DNA from: Cladochytrium replicatum
Taxonomy: Eukaryota > Chytridiomycota > Chytridiomycetes > Cladochytriales > Cladochytriaceae
DNA length: 64,000 bases
Assembly (NCBI GenBank): GCA_025526935.1
Contig: JAHLKD010000066.1
Coordinates: 1-64,000 of the forward strand
Direction of reading: 5' to 3'
The translations under genes were made by a program, and so were the position numbers. This document shows positions 61,828 to 64,000 of this stretch, in pieces (the stretch's first letter is position 1; every line of letters starts with the position of its first letter). A model generated the notes under the pieces. The model searched no databases, had not been told where the DNA came from, and was given only the letters and a program-made list of their open reading frames with translations.

Positions 61828-64000
61828 CGACGTGGAGGTGGTGGAGGAGAATTACTTGGAATTACTTGGAATTATGGGAATGGGAATTATGGGATTGTGG
61901 AATTGTGGGCGGGGGTTCGAACACCGCAGGAACCAAACGATGAAATGTACCATTTTAGAGAGACGATACATAACAGCGAGAATAGCATTGTAGCATTACT
62001 AAGGGGAAGTTGTGTAATCCAATATAAAGATATACTAGTCCAGGATGAGGGGCTGGTAAACTTTTCAGTAAACAGTAGGGCGATGGTTAGCATCTTTTTC
62101 ACATCAACATACTTGACAATGACTGACATCACGGTGGATGTCTTGAATCATATTGGCCAGCAATAACTCTTTAGGAGATTATGATGAGTTACTAAGGGGT
62201 TTCAAAGCAGCAAGTTGAAACAGCAACTGCCATCACCAAAAATTTTAGCATGTTCCAATGTGCATTAAAGCTTTTATGAAAACGCCAGGGCATATAGAAC
62301 CACCCCTCCTGCCTCAGGTATGTCTGGCTAACATCACAGTTTACCTCTGATGAGCACATCTGACACCTCATATTATTTATTTGCAGTTCCTGGCAAATCT
62401 AGAACCACTTAACTGCAAATATGGCTGACCTAGAAAGGCCATTGCAAGGGAACTCCACCCTTAACTCTCCAATTTATTCCCTTCCTTATTACTTCTTACA
62501 ATTTCCTTTTTCATTATCATTATTCCTTCATTATCACTTAATTCCTATTGGTAGATCATGAATTACAATAATTGGTCTGATTAGTTAGCCCACAGACAAT
62601 CCCAATCTCCCTAAGACTCCTTCTCATGGATGGAAGAGAACCTTAGTGCAATTACTATATTCCCTAACCCATCCAGGATGCTCTCAATTGCACTCAAACT
62701 GTAATGATATTTGCTAGTACCAGGGTCCTAGAGTCCTAAGACATCTGTGGCACAACGCGCCTTATAACCGTCTCATAAGCCTCTAATAACTTAGAAAATT
62801 CTTATTTTCTAAATAATCTTTCAAGTGGTAGCAGTGGTAACCACGTTCCTGGAATTGATGGTATGTTGAGGTCTCCCAACATACCAGCAACTTTTGATTG
62901 TACCTTCATCTTCCAGCTCTCTTCCCTGACTCTCTTTCCTGGCCTGACCAGTTTGAGGTTTCCTCCAATGATCATTCCCATTCTCCTCCCCCCGCTCCTC
63001 GCCCTGCTCTGTCTGCGCATCTCAACAGACACCCATGTCCCCCTCCTACCTTCACACTCGCCGCCTCATTCTGGGGATATCTCCCTCCAAGTAGAGTCAT
63101 CATTCCATAGACGCCCTTGCCGATCTTGCCATGAGCTTAGAAGACACTGCCGCCGCTACCACTATAGTCGCTATTCCCTGTGATCCTGTCTTCGCGTTGT
63201 TTATCTCCCTTGCGCCTATATTGTTTGTTCCGCTGCATCACAACTTTTGACATCTCTCCCCCATGATGCTCTCTTTAGAAGGCTCCTCTTCTGACCTCGC
63301 CACTGCACATCACCAAACCTCAGATTGGTGCGTGTGCATCATGCAGCAGAACTTGCTGTATTACAGTCCTCTTTCGTCAAAGCACACAGGACAATCTCTA
63401 CCCTACAAGCTGATATCGCCGAGTTCAAGAATCAATGCGCGCACCTCGTATTACAAACGCTCATCTACGCAGACAAGTTCGTGTTCACAAAGCAATCCAA
63501 TCTCCTTCTTTGTCATACGTGGCTCTCCACGTTGACAAGAATGGGGTCAAGAGTGCGCTCATGCACCACCTTAGCCCAATCTGTTCCGCGTTGAATATCT
63601 CGAATTGAGGACATTCCTCTTCTGTTTCTTCTACTCGGTCATCTGTGTTTGCCCTCAATCATGTCCGGTTCAGGTTTCCGTGCCCCAATTGATGACGAGG
63701 ACAGTGTATTCCATGAGTCAAATTGTGTCAAATATTTTGCTTTAATTGACTCGTGACAATTTGTGACTTCCTTTGATTTGATTTGCCATCCTGTAGGACC
63801 ACTCGTCAAATGCTTTATAAATATTTGATTTCCCAAAATCTATTTGACAAGTAGATATTTGCCTGCTCGATTCGTCAAGTGTTTGCAGAATGTTTTTCTA
63901 TTTGCCAAATGTTTGTATTTGATTGGATAAAATTTGGCAAATTGTTATCATTGGACAAATATTTGAGTGCTGACCACTTTTCGCGTAAAAAGATTATAGT
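61828..64000. other. Non-coding right end with ATTTGAC/ATTTGCC motif field
   Basis: The upstream region of the OGT gene, then AT-rich sequence without a recognisable gene. The frames at 62863-63594 are out of phase with each other and resemble decayed coding sequence. From about 63715 to 63970 the heptamers ATTTGAC, ATTTGCC and their complements GTCAAAT and GGCAAAT recur about ten times in 250 bp on both strands. Confidence 0.45.

Overview
This window is the left end of a chromosome from what looks like an early-diverging, probably zoosporic (chytrid-like) fungus. It opens with 16 perfect copies of a 10-nt telomeric unit. The genes are typical of fungi: many short introns of about 50-65 bp with GT..AG ends, secreted CBM1-GH5 and M11-type proteins, a Brr6/Brl1 nuclear envelope protein and FES1. 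A roadblock dynein light chain and a full O-GlcNAc transferase point to a basal lineage. The assignment to chytrids is inference; no rRNA or marker tree is available here. Gene models below were spliced by eye. In every model called intact the exon lengths sum to a multiple of three.

Layout. 1-5.1 kb is subtelomeric: telomere, a frameshifted 2OG-Fe(II)-oxygenase-like gene, a zinc-knuckle ORF, and several tandem and direct repeats. 5.1-12.2 kb is healthy chromosome: ribosomal protein eS1, a 70-aa hypothetical protein, a G-protein beta subunit, and a gene that appears to encode a CaMKI-like kinase fused to a neutral sphingomyelinase-type phosphodiesterase. 13.2-18.4 kb is a graveyard: an ESF2/ABT1 copy with five in-frame stops, three tandem paralogues of an unknown family (two broken), and a decayed CBM1-GH5 cellulase. 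18.5-36.4 kb is again mostly intact: Brr6/Brl1, a PPR-like protein, a roadblock dynein light chain, a low-complexity hypothetical gene, glucose-6-phosphate dehydrogenase, and a CDK12/CTK1-like kinase with a very long RS-rich tail.

37.3-51.8 kb is framed by a 1.7-kb inverted duplication (38.7-40.4 and 50.1-51.8 kb). It contains a broken coiled-coil gene with QAEGA-type repeats, an M11-like metalloprotease without a readable HExxH site, an intact HVA1/TUDOR (DUF2945) gene, FES1, and a secreted GPI-type surface protein. 51.8-55.0 kb is AT-rich with no convincing gene. 55.1-61.8 kb is one 2147-aa O-GlcNAc transferase. The last 2.2 kb is non-coding with a dense ATTTGAC/ATTTGCC motif field.

The main candidate for an undescribed system is the kinase-sphingomyelinase fusion at 8989-12234. 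It would physically couple calcium/calmodulin-type phosphorylation with ceramide production, and it has a single phase-0 intron whose retention would give a kinase-only isoform.
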